In this document: in pieces, positions 41,914-52,599 of the stretch
Layout: the number at the start of each line of letters is the position of its first letter
Position numbering within the stretch: position 1 is the stretch's first letter
DNA from: Weimeria sp002480925
GTDB lineage: Bacteria; Bacillota; Clostridia; Lachnospirales; Lachnospiraceae
Direction: 5' to 3'
DNA: 64,000 nt
Assembly: GCF_052064335.1 (NCBI RefSeq)
Contig: NZ_JBQHVU010000001.1
Location: 192,652-256,651 of the forward strand
Notes under the pieces: model-generated
The model's input: only the letters and a program-made list of their open reading frames with translations
Told to the model about the DNA's origin: nothing
The model's database searches: none
Translations under genes and position numbers: made by a program

Positions 41914-44900
41914 CTAACGTCTGTCGACCTTTGCTATATCTATTGGTGTTACCTTATCAGGCTCGCTTTCCAGTGCGTGTGCCAGAGCATTTGCGGTATC
42001 CATTGCTGTGATACAGTAAACTCCTGTCTCGATAGCATTTCTTCTGATCAGGAAACCGTCACGGGTCTTGTCACCATGACCCTCGGTAGGTGTATCTATC
42101 ACGAGGTCGATCTTATGTCCCAGGATCAGGTCCATCACATTAGGCGACTCCTGGTTGATCTTGTTAACCCAGAGAGCCTCGACACCGTGCTCATTCAAGT
42201 ACTTCGCCGTTGATCTGGTCGCGTATATCTTGTATCCAAGTGCCTTGAAGCGCTTTGCAACCGATACAGCCTCTGGCTTATCCTTGTCGTTTACAGTCAT
42301 TATCATCTGCTTGTACTTAGGCAGATCCACTCCTGCTCCGGCGAAGGCCTTGTAGAGTGCCTCGTTAAAGGTCGGAGCTATTCCAAGACACTCACCTGTA
42401 CTCTTCATCTCAGGTCCGAGTGAGATCTCTGCACCACGCAGCTTCTCAAATGAGAAGACAGGCATCTTTATCGCCACATAATCGGCTTCCTTTGCAAGAC
42501 CCGGCTCATAGCCCATCTCACGCAGGGTATGTCCGCACATCACCTTTGCGGCGAGGTCTACGATAGGGATTCCCGTGACCTTACTGATGTAAGGAACTGT
42601 ACGAGATGAACGAGGGTTGACCTCTATCACATAGACCTCTCCGTCCATATCTATGAACTGGATATTTATAAGTCCTATTACATGAAGCTCCCTGGCAAGC
42701 TTTATCGTGGCTTCCTCAATCTTTTTCTTAACATCGTCCCCTATAGTCGGAGCCGGATAAACCGAGATAGAATCACCTGAATGTATTCCGGTACGTTCTA
42801 TATGCTCCATGATACCAGGGATAAGTATATCGGTTCCATCGCATACAGCATCGACTTCTACCTCCTTGCCCTGCAGATACTTGTCCACAAGTATAGGATG
42901 CTCCTGAGCGATACGGTTTATGATACCGATGAATTCCTCTATCTCTTCATCATTGAATGCTATCTGCATTCCCTGACCACCAAGCACATATGAAGGACGG
43001 ACGAGTACCGGGTAACCGAGTCTGTTGGCGACCTTCTTGGCCTCTTCGGCGGTAAATACAGTGCCGCCTGCTGCTCTTGGAATGCCTGTCTTCTGTAAGA
43101 CCTCGTCGAAGAGCTCACGATCCTCGGCCCTGTCTACATCCTTTGCATCAGTACCATAGATCTTTACTCCCATTCTCATCAGATCCTGGGTAAGCTTGAT
43201 AGCTGTCTGTCCTCCGAACTGTACAACAGCCCCGTCTGGCTTCTCCTGACGGACGATATTTTCTACATCCTCAGTAGTAAGAGGCTCAAAATAGAGCTTG
43301 TCAGCTATATCGAAATCGGTGGATACTGTCTCAGGGTTGTTATTTATAATTATGGTCTCGAAGCCCTCCTTCTCGAAGGCCCAGGTCGCATGTACAGAAC
43401 AATAGTCGAACTCTATACCCTGTCCGATACGGATAGGACCGCTTCCTAAGACTAAGACCTTCTTCTTTCCGGATGTCTCAAGGGCTTCATTCTCACCGCC
43501 ACTGTAAACAGAGTAGTAATACGGCGTCTCGGCCTTGAACTCTGCAGCGCAGGTATCTACCATCCTGTAGGAAGCCACTATGCCGTTGTCATAGCGCATC
43601 TTTTTTACATCATCCTCTGAAAGCTTTCCATTGAGAGCAGCGATGATGTAGTCAGGGAACTCTATCCTCTTTGCTTCACGCAGAAGCTCAGGAGTCAGGT
43701 CTTCATTCTTAAGGCGTTTCTCTATCTCTGTGATATAGGAAATCCTGTCAATAAACCAGAGGTCGATCTTCGTGACTTCATGCATTTTCCGCTGAGAAAA
43801 TTTACGGCGGCAGCCCTCTGCTATACGGTAGATCCTTCTGTCGTCTACGATCTCCATTTCCTTCCAGAGCTCGTCATCTGTCCTGTCGGAAAAATCATAG
43901 CTCATCAGCGAGTCAACATGCTGCTCTAAGGACCTGATAGCCTTCATCAGAGCTCCGCAGAAATTGTCACAGATGCTCATCACCTCACCGGTAGCCTTCA
44001 TCTGGGTTGTAAGGGTACGCTTGGCCGTGATGAACTTATCAAACGGAAGACGAGGGATCTTGACTACGCAGTAATCAAGCATAGGCTCAAACGAAGCATA
44101 GGTCTTCTTCGTGATTGCGTTCTTTATCTCATCGAGATTGTATCCGAGAGCTATCTTTGCGGCAACCTTTGCGATAGGATATCCTGTAGCCTTGGATGCA
44201 AGGGCCGATGAGCGGGATACTCGCGGATTCACCTCAATGACGCAGTACTCGAACGAATCAGGGTTTAAGGCATACTGTACATTGCAGCCTCCTGTGATAC
44301 CAAGCTCTGTGATGATATTAAGAGCTGAGGTACGAAGCATCTGATAATCCTTATCAGAGAGAGTCTGTGAAGGAGCTACCACTATCGAGTCTCCTGTATG
44401 GACTCCGACCGGGTCTATGTTTTCCATGTTGCAGACAGTTATGCAGTTGCCTGCTCCGTCACGCATTACCTCGTACTCTATTTCCTTCCAGCCTGCTATA
44501 CAGCGCTCTACTAAAACCTCATGGACACGAGAGAGGCGAAGTCCGTTCTCAAGGATCTCCCTAAGCTCAGTTTCGTCATGAGCTATTCCTCCGCCTGATC
44601 CACCGAGAGTATAGGCCGGACGCAGTACCACAGGATAGCCTATGGTATTGGTAAACCTTACACCTGCCTCGACATCGTGAACGACCTTTGAGGCAGCAAC
44701 AGGCTCACCTATCTTTTCCATTGTGTCCTTGAATTCCTGCCTGTCCTCAGCCTTCTTTATTGTAAGAGCTGTAGTACCTATAAGACGTACTCCCTGCTCC
44801 TTTAAAAAGCCGCTCTCCTCAAGCTCCATTCCCAGATTAAGTCCGGCCTGCCCTCCAAGGGTAGGAAGGATGGAATCCGGCTTTTCTTTTTTTATAATGG

Positions 44901-45126
44901 TCTCAAGAGACTTTATCGTAAGAGGCTCTATATAGACCTCATCAGCGATATCCTTATCAGTCATGATAGTCGCCGGGTTTGAGTTTACAAGGCAGACCTC
45001 AATGCCCTCCTCCTTCAGGGATCTGCAGGCCTGGGTACCGGCATAGTCAAACTCGGCAGCCTGACCTATCACTATCGGGCCGCTTCCTATCACCATTACC
45101 TTCTTTATGCTTTTGTCGCGCGGCAT
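41914..45126 (-). CDS. carB: Carbamoyl-phosphate synthase large subunit
   Basis: 1070 residues, two homologous ATP-grasp halves: KVMVIGSGPIVIGQAAEFDY near the start and KVLVLGSGPIRIGQGIEFDY near residue 555, each followed by its ATP-grasp domain, and the C-terminal MGS-like allosteric domain. Makes carbamoyl phosphate for pyrimidines and arginine from the ammonia released by CarA. Start overlaps the carA stop by one base. Confidence 0.98.
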   Translation of the reverse strand: MPRDKSIKKVMVIGSGPIVIGQAAEFDYAGTQACRSLKEEGIEVCLVNSNPATIMTDKDIADEVYIEPLTIKSLETIIKKEKPDSILPTLGGQAGLNLGMELEESGFLKEQGVRLIGTTALTIKKAEDRQEFKDTMEKIGEPVAASKVVHDVEAGVRFTNTIGYPVVLRPAYTLGGSGGGIAHDETELREILENGLRLSRVHEVLVERCIAGWKEIEYEVMRDGAGNCITVCNMENIDPVGVHTGDSIVVAPSQTLSDKDYQMLRTSALNIITELGITGGCNVQYALNPDSFEYCVIEVNPRVSRSSALASKATGYPIAKVAAKIALGYNLDEIKNAITKKTYASFEPMLDYCVVKIPRLPFDKFITAKRTLTTQMKATGEVMSICDNFCGALMKAIRSLEQHVDSLMSYDFSDRTDDELWKEMEIVDDRRIYRIAEGCRRKFSQRKMHEVTKIDLWFIDRISYITEIEKRLKNEDLTPELLREAKRIEFPDYIIAALNGKLSEDDVKKMRYDNGIVASYRMVDTCAAEFKAETPYYYSVYSGGENEALETSGKKKVLVLGSGPIRIGQGIEFDYCSVHATWAFEKEGFETIIINNNPETVSTDFDIADKLYFEPLTTEDVENIVRQEKPDGAVVQFGGQTAIKLTQDLMRMGVKIYGTDAKDVDRAEDRELFDEVLQKTGIPRAAGGTVFTAEEAKKVANRLGYPVLVRPSYVLGGQGMQIAFNDEEIEEFIGIINRIAQEHPILVDKYLQGKEVEVDAVCDGTDILIPGIMEHIERTGIHSGDSISVYPAPTIGDDVKKKIEEATIKLARELHVIGLINIQFIDMDGEVYVIEVNPRSSRTVPYISKVTGIPIVDLAAKVMCGHTLREMGYEPGLAKEADYVAIKMPVFSFEKLRGAEISLGPEMKSTGECLGIAPTFNEALYKAFAGAGVDLPKYKQMIMTVNDKDKPEAVSVAKRFKALGYKIYATRSTAKYLNEHGVEALWVNKINQESPNVMDLILGHKIDLVIDTPTEGHGDKTRDGFLIRRNAIETGVYCITAMDTANALAHALESEPDKVTPIDIAKVDRR

Positions 45127-46196
45127 TACAGTCCTCCTTCCATCATGCTTATAAACCTGTCAAACAGAAAAGCGCTGTCCTGTGGTCCCGGGCAGGCCTC
45201 CGGATGGAACTGCACCGTGTATATATTCTTTCCTGTATACATAAGTCCCTCATTGGTCCCGTCATTTACATTTGTAAACGAAGGAGTCGCAACACGGGGA
45301 TCAAGTCCGTCCGTATCCACGACGTAGCCATGGTTCTGGGAAGAAATATAGACTCTTCCTGTCATTGCATCCTTTACAGGATGATTGCCTCCGCGGTGAC
45401 CATATTTAAGCTTCTTTGTATCTATACCATTCGCAAGAGCCATAAGCTGATGTCCTAGACAGATGGCAAAGATAGGTATATCTGTCTGATAAAGCTTCTT
45501 TATCTCCTTTATGATATCGGTGCAGGTCTTGGGATCTCCGGGACCGTTTGAAAGCATGATTCCGTCCGGATCCATGGCAATGATCTCATCAGCTGTAGTA
45601 GATGCCGGTACTATTGTCACATCACATCCACGCTCATTTAAGCTCTCACCGATATGTCTCTTGGCTCCGAGATCAAGGAGAACTACCTTCTTGCCCTTTC
45701 CTGGCAGATGCTTTCTCTCTTTGCAGGTCACCTGACTTACTACATCACCGACTTCGTAGGCCTTTATCTTTTCAAGAATCGGTCCGAGGTCATCATACTT
45801 CGTAGTAGAGATCATTCCATTCATAGTTCCCTGATCCCTGAGCTTTTTCGTAAGGCCTCTGGTATCTATTCCCTGGATTCCAGGAATATCCTGCTCCACA
45901 AGAAAATCATTGAGATTCCCCTTACAGCGGAAATTGCTCGGAACCCTTGCCAGCTCTCTTACTATATATCCACCTACATACGAGCGCCCTGACTCTGCAT
46001 CATCCGTGACACCGTAGTTACCGATCAGCGGATATGTCATTGTGACAGCCTGTCCTGCGTATGACGGATCGGTAAGCACCTCAAGATACCCAGTCATCGA
46101 AGTGTTGAACACGACTTCGCTTATGGACTCTCTTGTAGAGCCAATGCTCTCACCTGTGAAAACCGTACCGTCTTCGAGGTAAAGATATGCTTTCAT
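45126..46196 (-). CDS. carA: Carbamoyl-phosphate synthase small subunit
   Basis: 356 residues: N-terminal CPSase domain (GYLEVLTDPSYAGQ) and class I glutaminase with the nucleophile in FAICLGHQLMALA and HGY/HPEA catalytic His. AAGGAAAAG lies before the ATG. Follows purL by 43 bases with no terminator, suggesting purL-carA-carB-acyltransferase transcription. Confidence 0.97.
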   Translation of the reverse strand: MKAYLYLEDGTVFTGESIGSTRESISEVVFNTSMTGYLEVLTDPSYAGQAVTMTYPLIGNYGVTDDAESGRSYVGGYIVRELARVPSNFRCKGNLNDFLVEQDIPGIQGIDTRGLTKKLRDQGTMNGMISTTKYDDLGPILEKIKAYEVGDVVSQVTCKERKHLPGKGKKVVLLDLGAKRHIGESLNERGCDVTIVPASTTADEIIAMDPDGIMLSNGPGDPKTCTDIIKEIKKLYQTDIPIFAICLGHQLMALANGIDTKKLKYGHRGGNHPVKDAMTGRVYISSQNHGYVVDTDGLDPRVATPSFTNVNDGTNEGLMYTGKNIYTVQFHPEACPGPQDSAFLFDRFISMMEGGL

Positions 46197-46239
46197 TCTT
46201 TTCCTTTCTTTGTTTGAGGATTTATCCCCTATATCCTAA

Positions 46240-49200
46240 TCACTTAAAGTAGCTAACTCCTGACTCGAAGACCTTCATATCCAGATTGCCGTAGATATTC
46301 TTCGACACTCCGTCTCCTATCCTCTCGCAGTGGCACATCTTTCCGAGGATACGGCCATCCTCGCTTGTGATTCCCTCTACTGCACGGTAGGATCCGTTGA
46401 TATTCCACTCTTCGTCCATTGAGCAGTTTCCGTCTATGTCAACGTACTGGGTTGCTACCTGTCCATTTGCGAACAGCTTGTCAAGCCATTTCTCGTCTGC
46501 GACGAATCTTCCCTCGCCGTGTGATGCAGGAATGCCATAGACGCTTCCAAGGCCTGCCAGGCGAAGCCATGGGCTCTTGTTGGATACAACCTTTGTATAG
46601 GCGATCTTACTGATATGGCGTCCGATCGTATTGTAGGTAAGTGTCGGTGAGTCAGGCTTCTGCTCCGTTACTTTTCCATAAGGCACAAGGCCGAGCTTTA
46701 TCAGAGCCTGGAATCCGTTGCAGATACCAAGGACAAGTCCATCTCTCTTTGTGATCAGATCCTCGATGGCCTCGGTTATCTTTTCATTTCTGAAAGCCGT
46801 AGCAAAGAACTTCGCACTGCCCTCCGGCTCGTCTCCTGCTGAGAAACCGCCAGGGAACATAACTATCTGAGCCTTGTTTATGCCATTTACGAAATCATCG
46901 ACTGAAGATCTGATGTCCTCTGCATTCTGGTTTCTGAATACTACTGTGTTCGTAGTCGCTCCTGCCTGCTCGAAGGCCCTCGCTGAATCATACTCACAGT
47001 TGGTCCCAGGGAATACCGGAATGAATACATTCGGCTTTGCGACCCTATTTTTGCAGACATATATATTTTTCTCATCATAGAGTCTGCATTCTACAGGAGT
47101 CTTACAAGAATCCGCCCTTGTCGCAAATACGCCCTCGAGAGGAGCCTTCCAGGCTAGAAGGGCCTCGCTTGCTGCAAAGGAGATGCTTCCAATGGTAAAC
47201 ATCCTATCATCTGTAACCTCACCTACGGTATCATAGTAATCAGACAGGCTGTTGTCTGTCATAGCTGAATCAACAGCCTCCATTGCTGATTGTGGGACCT
47301 CGGCCAGGATAGCGCAAGGATAAGCCCTGAAAGCATTCTTTTCAGACGTCATGGAAAGCTTTACTCCAAATCCGTTTCCGAAGGCCATCTTGGAGGCAGC
47401 AGCTGCTACTCCGTAATTATCTATCACATAGGCTGAGACTATAGCCTTTGCCTTTATTAGCTGATGGATAGTATCATAGAGCCTCATTACCTGGTCATAT
47501 TCAGGAAGATCATAGAGATCCTTTGAGATCCAGAAGAGAACCAGCTTGTCTCCTGCCTTTTTAAGCTCTGGTGTGATTATATCATGCACATCTGCTGTAT
47601 CAACTGCAAATGAGCAGAGGGTCGGCGGAACATCTATGTCGTTAAAGGTACCTGACATGGAATCCTTTCCTCCGATCGAAGGAAGGCCATATCTCATCTG
47701 TGCCTCAAAGGCTCCGAGAAGGGCTGCAAAAGGCTGGCTCCATCTCTTGGGATCCTCATTCATCCTCCTGAAGTATTCCTGGAATGTAAAGCGGATCTTT
47801 CTGAAATCGCCGCCTGCTGCAACGATCTTTGCCATAGACTCGGTTATAGAATAAATGGCTCCGTGATATGGACTCCATTTGGACAGATAAGGATCAAAGC
47901 CATATGCCATCATGGATACAGTATCGCACTTATGATTTCCGACAGGAAGCTTGGCTACCATGCTCTGGGTCTCTGTCAGCTGATACTTCCCACCGAAAGG
48001 CATAAATACAGACGATGCTCCGATCGAACCGTCGAACATCTCGACAAGCCCCTTCTGTGAGCATACATTGAGGTCTGAAAGGGTATCTAGCCAGGCTGCC
48101 TTGTAATCATCCTTCTCTATATCCTTCTTTACCTTTGACAGAGCATAGTCCCCAAGATAATCCTTATCCTTATCAGGTATCTCTACGACAACCCCTGTCT
48201 CCTGATGAGCTCCGTTTGTATCAAGGAAATCTCTTGAGAGATCAACTATGGTCTTTCCTCTCCAGTCAAGACGGAGCCTTGCTTCATCTGTCACCTCGGC
48301 TACAACAGTCGCCTCGAGATTTTCCTCAGCAGCATATGAAAGGAACTTGTCAACATCTGCCGGAGCAACAACGACTGCCATCCTCTCCTGAGACTCTGAA
48401 ATAGCAAGCTCTGTTCCATCAAGCCCTGCATACTTCTTCGGAACCAGATCGAGATTTACCTTAAGTCCTCTGGCAAGCTCTCCTATGGCAACCGATACAC
48501 CGCCGGCACCGAAGTCATTACATTTCTTTATCAGATAAGCGACCTCCTCACGCCTGAAGAGCCTCTGAAGCTTTCTCTCTGTAGGTGGATTACCCTTCTG
48601 GACCTCAGCTCCGCAAAGTGCCGTAGATTTGGTATTATGAGCCTTTGACGAGCCTGTGGCACCGCCTATACCGTCACGTCCGGTACGGCCTCCGAGCAGG
48701 ATTATCTTATCACCCGGATCCGAGTCAAGTCTCCTTACGGCTCTTCTTGGAGCAGCTGCTATCACAGCCCCGATCTCCATCCTCTTTGCTACATAATCAG
48801 GATGATATATTTCCTTTACATATCCTGTCGCAAGTCCTATCTGGTTTCCGTATGAGCTGTAGCCATGAGCAGCCTCACGGACAAGCTTTTTCTGAGGAAG
48901 CTTACCCTCTAAGGTCTCGCTTACAGGTCTTGTCGGATCAGCTGCACCTGTGATCCTCATGGCCTGGTATACATAGGTCCTTCCTGAGAGAGGATCTCTT
49001 ATAGCGCCTCCAAGGCAGGTCGCAGCACCACCGAACGGTTCTATTTCTGTAGGATGGTTATGGGTCTCGTTTTTGAAATTAAGAAGCCACTCCTCTGTCT
49101 TTCCATCCACCTCTATAGGGATCACTATGGAGCAGGCATTTATCTCGTCCGACTCCTCCTGGTCGTCTAATAGTCCCTTTTTCTTAAGGAGCTTTGCGCC

Positions 49201-50037
49201 TATAGTAGCAAGATCCATAAGGCAGACAAACTTATCGTTCCTGTCCCTGTAAAGGACCTTGTAATTATCACAGTATTTCTGATAAGAATCCATCATAGGC
49301 TTCTTATAGTAGCCGTCCTCAAACTCAATACTTGTAAGCTCTGTCGAGAATGTAGTATGACGGCAGTGATCAGACCAGTATGTATCAAGAACCCTTATCT
49401 CTGTAATAGACGGGTCCCTGTGCTCATCTGCCCTGAAATAATCTCTTATATGAAGGAAATCCTTATAGGTCATGGCAAGGCCAAGCGAATCATATCTCTT
49501 TCTGAAATCACCATCGCTCTCGTCGCAGAATCCATCAAGGATCTCGACATCCTCCGGTTCACTGAAATCGTCCTCCAGACTATCAGGCTTGCTCTCGTCT
49601 GCTATCCTCGAATCAACCGGATTTACACAATGCTTTTTGATCCGGTCAAAATCGTCATCAGAGATCTCTCCCTCGATAACATAGGTCGTAGCTGTCTTTA
49701 TGATAGGACTGGCCTGATCGTCAAGGAGCTTCATGCACTGCTCAGCTGAGTCTGCTCTCTGGTCAAACTGTCCAGGCAGGAATTCCACAGAAAAAATCCG
49801 CCCGGTATAATCGAAGCTCTCCTCGTAAACATAATCTACAGGAGGCTCAGAGAATACTGTGCGGACTGCTTTTTCAAATACATTGTCCGGAAGATCTGAA
49901 ACATCATAACGAACAAGAACCCTTACGCCGGTAATACCATCAATGCCGACGAAATGGCGTAACTCGTGTGAAAGCTGCTTCGCAGCAACTGCGAAATCAG
50001 GCTTTTTTTCTACATATACGCGTCTAACTTTTCCCAT
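46240..50037 (-). CDS. purL: Phosphoribosylformylglycinamidine synthase, single-chain
   Basis: 1265 residues from the ATG at 50037, preceded by AAAGGAAAG; a 12-residue longer reading lacks a site. The long form joins the synthetase domains (NHPTEIEPFGGAATCLGG, GGRTGRDGIGGATGSS) to a C-terminal class I glutaminase (PGGFSAGDEPEG, LGICNGFQALIKLG). Converts FGAR to FGAM in purine synthesis. Gram-positives usually have PurL-PurQ-PurS separately; the fused proteobacterial type is, however, frequent in Clostridia. Confidence 0.96.
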   Translation of the reverse strand: MGKVRRVYVEKKPDFAVAAKQLSHELRHFVGIDGITGVRVLVRYDVSDLPDNVFEKAVRTVFSEPPVDYVYEESFDYTGRIFSVEFLPGQFDQRADSAEQCMKLLDDQASPIIKTATTYVIEGEISDDDFDRIKKHCVNPVDSRIADESKPDSLEDDFSEPEDVEILDGFCDESDGDFRKRYDSLGLAMTYKDFLHIRDYFRADEHRDPSITEIRVLDTYWSDHCRHTTFSTELTSIEFEDGYYKKPMMDSYQKYCDNYKVLYRDRNDKFVCLMDLATIGAKLLKKKGLLDDQEESDEINACSIVIPIEVDGKTEEWLLNFKNETHNHPTEIEPFGGAATCLGGAIRDPLSGRTYVYQAMRITGAADPTRPVSETLEGKLPQKKLVREAAHGYSSYGNQIGLATGYVKEIYHPDYVAKRMEIGAVIAAAPRRAVRRLDSDPGDKIILLGGRTGRDGIGGATGSSKAHNTKSTALCGAEVQKGNPPTERKLQRLFRREEVAYLIKKCNDFGAGGVSVAIGELARGLKVNLDLVPKKYAGLDGTELAISESQERMAVVVAPADVDKFLSYAAEENLEATVVAEVTDEARLRLDWRGKTIVDLSRDFLDTNGAHQETGVVVEIPDKDKDYLGDYALSKVKKDIEKDDYKAAWLDTLSDLNVCSQKGLVEMFDGSIGASSVFMPFGGKYQLTETQSMVAKLPVGNHKCDTVSMMAYGFDPYLSKWSPYHGAIYSITESMAKIVAAGGDFRKIRFTFQEYFRRMNEDPKRWSQPFAALLGAFEAQMRYGLPSIGGKDSMSGTFNDIDVPPTLCSFAVDTADVHDIITPELKKAGDKLVLFWISKDLYDLPEYDQVMRLYDTIHQLIKAKAIVSAYVIDNYGVAAAASKMAFGNGFGVKLSMTSEKNAFRAYPCAILAEVPQSAMEAVDSAMTDNSLSDYYDTVGEVTDDRMFTIGSISFAASEALLAWKAPLEGVFATRADSCKTPVECRLYDEKNIYVCKNRVAKPNVFIPVFPGTNCEYDSARAFEQAGATTNTVVFRNQNAEDIRSSVDDFVNGINKAQIVMFPGGFSAGDEPEGSAKFFATAFRNEKITEAIEDLITKRDGLVLGICNGFQALIKLGLVPYGKVTEQKPDSPTLTYNTIGRHISKIAYTKVVSNKSPWLRLAGLGSVYGIPASHGEGRFVADEKWLDKLFANGQVATQYVDIDGNCSMDEEWNINGSYRAVEGITSEDGRILGKMCHCERIGDGVSKNIYGNLDMKVFESGVSYFK

Positions 50038-50145
50038 GGTCTTTCCTTTCGTGAAAACGGAAACAACAGCCAACAGATGTAAAAATCTACATCCGTCTGA
50101 TTATATCACAAAAGGAAGGATAATAAAAACCCTTTTTGCAAATTC
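50038..50145 (-). promoter_or_regulatory. purL leader: extended -10 and leader hairpin
   Basis: Minus strand TGATATAAT (plus 50100-50105 is the TATAAT) forms an extended -10 without a clear -35. About ten bases further ACGGATGTA / TACATCTGT can form a nine-pair hairpin. No PurR box or known riboswitch was recognised. No strong terminator separates fabZ from this leader. Confidence 0.45.
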
Positions 50146-50622
50146 CTATACGATCACAAAAGAAAAGCTGCATTTTACTGCGAGACGGTCGCCAACATAT
50201 GCCGCTCCCTCTGCAAGTCCTACATTTGCCTTCATATTGGTAAGGACTGTCTTTATGGTAAGGACATCGCCCGGACGCACCTGGGACTTGAATCTGGCGT
50301 TCTTTACCGATCCAAACATAGGCATCTTACCCTTGAAGTCAGGTGAGGTGAGGAGTGCACATGCTCCGCACTGGGCTATAGCCTCTAGTGAGAGCACCCC
50401 CGGAAAAACCGGATAGGCCGGGAAATGTCCTGCGAATACCGGGTCATTCCTGCTCATAAGCTTCTCACCTACAGCCCATTTAAGCGGCTCATAGTCGACT
50501 ATACGGTCGATCATAAGCATGGGCTGCCTGTGGGGAAGGATCCTTTCTATATCATCACAGGTAAGTATATTTGGATTTTCTCTTACTTCTATTTTAGTCA
50601 ATCTTTCCACCTCAAAAGACAT
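50146..50622 (-). CDS. fabZ: 3-hydroxyacyl-ACP dehydratase FabZ
   Basis: 158 residues of hot-dog fold: IERILPHRQPMLMIDRI, GHFPAYPVFPGVLSLEAIAQ (catalytic His in GHFP and the Glu in LEAIAQ). Dehydrates beta-hydroxyacyl-ACP. Last gene of the fatty-acid operon; its start abuts the fabF stop. Confidence 0.96.
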   Translation of the reverse strand: MSFEVERLTKIEVRENPNILTCDDIERILPHRQPMLMIDRIVDYEPLKWAVGEKLMSRNDPVFAGHFPAYPVFPGVLSLEAIAQCGACALLTSPDFKGKMPMFGSVKNARFKSQVRPGDVLTIKTVLTNMKANVGLAEGAAYVGDRLAVKCSFSFVIV

Positions 50623-51875
50623 CAGATCTTAGTCATAAGTATGGCTGCATTATGGCCGCCAAAGCCTAAGGAATCGCTTATTCCTGCCTTTACATCTGCG
50701 TTTACTCCCCTGCAAGGGACATAGTCGAGATCACACTCAGGGTCAGCCTCCCTTAGATTTGCAGTAGGCGGGATGAAGCCCTCCTCTATTGTCTTTGCCA
50801 GAAAAACAGCCTCAACGCCACCGGCTCCGCCAAGCAGATGACCTGTCATAGACTTTGTGGACGATATCTTCATATCCTTTGCATGATCGCCAAAAGCCAT
50901 GTGGATGGCCTTTGTCTCAACTGCGTCATTTATATGGGTAGATGTACCATGAGCATTGATATAATCAATATCGTCTGTCTTCATTCCTGCATCATTTACC
51001 GCAAGCGTAAACACATCAGAAGCTCCCTCAGCCGAAGGATCAGGAGATGTGATATGATATGCGTCGCAGTTTGCTCCGTATCCCTTTATCTCACAGATGA
51101 TATGGGCGCCTCTTCTTTTTGCATGCTCATATTCCTCAAGGACTATAAGTCCGCAGCCCTCACCTATTACGAAGCCGCTCCTATTTACATCAAACGGCGT
51201 TGAAGCATGTGATGGGTCATCTGACTTTGTAAGGGCTCCCATATTGGAGAATCCTCCTACAGCAAGAGGGGTAATACAGCTCTCTGTTCCTCCGGCAAGC
51301 ATCAGATCCTGATAACCATCCCTTATCATATGGAAGCTGTCACCAATCGCATTGGTCCCGCCTGCACAGGCAGTAACAGGGCAGGTAGCCATTCCCTTAA
51401 GTCCGAATCTGATAGCTGTCTGGCCTGCTGCCATATTTGATATGGACATAGGGATAAAGAATGGAGAAACTCTTTCAAAGCCCTTCTCCATGCCCCTTAT
51501 ATGCTGATCCTCTATAGTCGGAAGTCCACCTATACCGCAGGAGATATCTGTTCCGAATCTCTTTGCATTAACTTCGCCAATAAGCTTTCCATCCTCACTG
51601 ACAAGTCCTGCCTCAGTCAGTGCCTCTGTGGCTGCTGCAATGGCAAACTGGGTGAAGCGGTCCATATGACGCGAATCCTTTTTTGCCATATACTTTAGAG
51701 GATCGAATCCCTTTACCTGTCCGGCAAGCTTTATAGAAAAATCCTCTATCTGAAAGGCACTTATAGGAGCTATCCCTACCCTTCCTGCCTTTATATTGTC
51801 AAAGCTTTCCCTGACCGAAAGGCCACAGGGATTGACTGTTCCAAGTCCGGTTACAACAACTCTTCTTCTATCCAT
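50622..51875 (-). CDS. fabF: 3-oxoacyl-ACP synthase II
   Basis: 417 residues: RVVVTGLGTVNPCG, the nucleophile in TACAGGTNAIGD, and the two catalytic histidines in NAHGTSTHIND and SMTGHLLGGAGG. Condenses malonyl-ACP with acyl-ACP in elongation. Seven bases after fabG. Confidence 0.97.
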   Translation of the reverse strand: MDRRRVVVTGLGTVNPCGLSVRESFDNIKAGRVGIAPISAFQIEDFSIKLAGQVKGFDPLKYMAKKDSRHMDRFTQFAIAAATEALTEAGLVSEDGKLIGEVNAKRFGTDISCGIGGLPTIEDQHIRGMEKGFERVSPFFIPMSISNMAAGQTAIRFGLKGMATCPVTACAGGTNAIGDSFHMIRDGYQDLMLAGGTESCITPLAVGGFSNMGALTKSDDPSHASTPFDVNRSGFVIGEGCGLIVLEEYEHAKRRGAHIICEIKGYGANCDAYHITSPDPSAEGASDVFTLAVNDAGMKTDDIDYINAHGTSTHINDAVETKAIHMAFGDHAKDMKISSTKSMTGHLLGGAGGVEAVFLAKTIEEGFIPPTANLREADPECDLDYVPCRGVNADVKAGISDSLGFGGHNAAILMTKI

Positions 51876-51882
51876 CCAATCC

Positions 51883-52599
51883 TCACATTCCGCCGTTTAC
51901 TTCGATCACGGCGCCTGTAATATATGAAGCCCTCTCGTCTGCAAGCATAGCCGCGATATATGCTATCTCGCATGGAGATGCCATCCTTTTCATCGGGATC
52001 TGTTCCAGGAGTTTTTCCTTTGCTAAGTCACTTATAGCCCTTGTCATCTCTGTATCTACCATGCCTGGAGCAATACAGTTTACCGTTATGTTTCTCGATG
52101 CGACTTCCTTGGCAAGCGACTTGGAAAAACCTATGATACCGGCCTTTGCCGCCGCATAGTTGGCCTGTCCGGCATTCCCGTATATACCGCTTACACTGGT
52201 GATATTTATGATCCTGCCGTATCTTTTCTTTATCATAGGACGGATGCAGGCCTTTGACATCAGATAGACGCTCTTCAAGTCGGATGCTATCACATCATCG
52301 AAGTCCTTCTCCTTCATGGAGATAAGAAGGCCATCTCTTGTAATTCCGGCATTGTTTATAAGCACATCCACCTGACCTGCTTCCTTTGCTATTCGCTCAG
52401 CCGTTTCGGCTTCGCTTAGGTCTCCTGCTACTATAAGAGGAGTCTCATATCCTTTTTCCATAAGGGATGATGCAATCTCCTCCAGTCTGTCTGTATTTTT
52501 ATGACAGTGAAGGACAAGCCTGTATCCTCTTTTCGCAAATTCCTCTGCGATGGCCTGTCCAATACCACCGCTTGCTCCTGTGATCAGGGCTGTACTCAT
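51883..52599 (-). CDS. fabG: 3-oxoacyl-ACP reductase
   Basis: 238-residue short-chain dehydrogenase: TALITGASGGIGQAIA (NADPH), NNAGITRDGLL, the YAAAK active site after ITSVSGIYGNAGQ, and VTGAVIEVNGGM. The ATG at 52599 overlaps the fabD stop (ATGA) and has GGAGG about 14 bases upstream; a longer reading lies inside fabD. Confidence 0.97.
   Translation of the reverse strand: MSTALITGASGGIGQAIAEEFAKRGYRLVLHCHKNTDRLEEIASSLMEKGYETPLIVAGDLSEAETAERIAKEAGQVDVLINNAGITRDGLLISMKEKDFDDVIASDLKSVYLMSKACIRPMIKKRYGRIINITSVSGIYGNAGQANYAAAKAGIIGFSKSLAKEVASRNITVNCIAPGMVDTEMTRAISDLAKEKLLEQIPMKRMASPCEIAYIAAMLADERASYITGAVIEVNGGM

Noticed and set aside
44979..45458. 159-codon plus-strand frame across carA/carB
   Set aside because: Antisense to well-conserved carAB; translates to low-complexity Ser/Arg-rich sequence.
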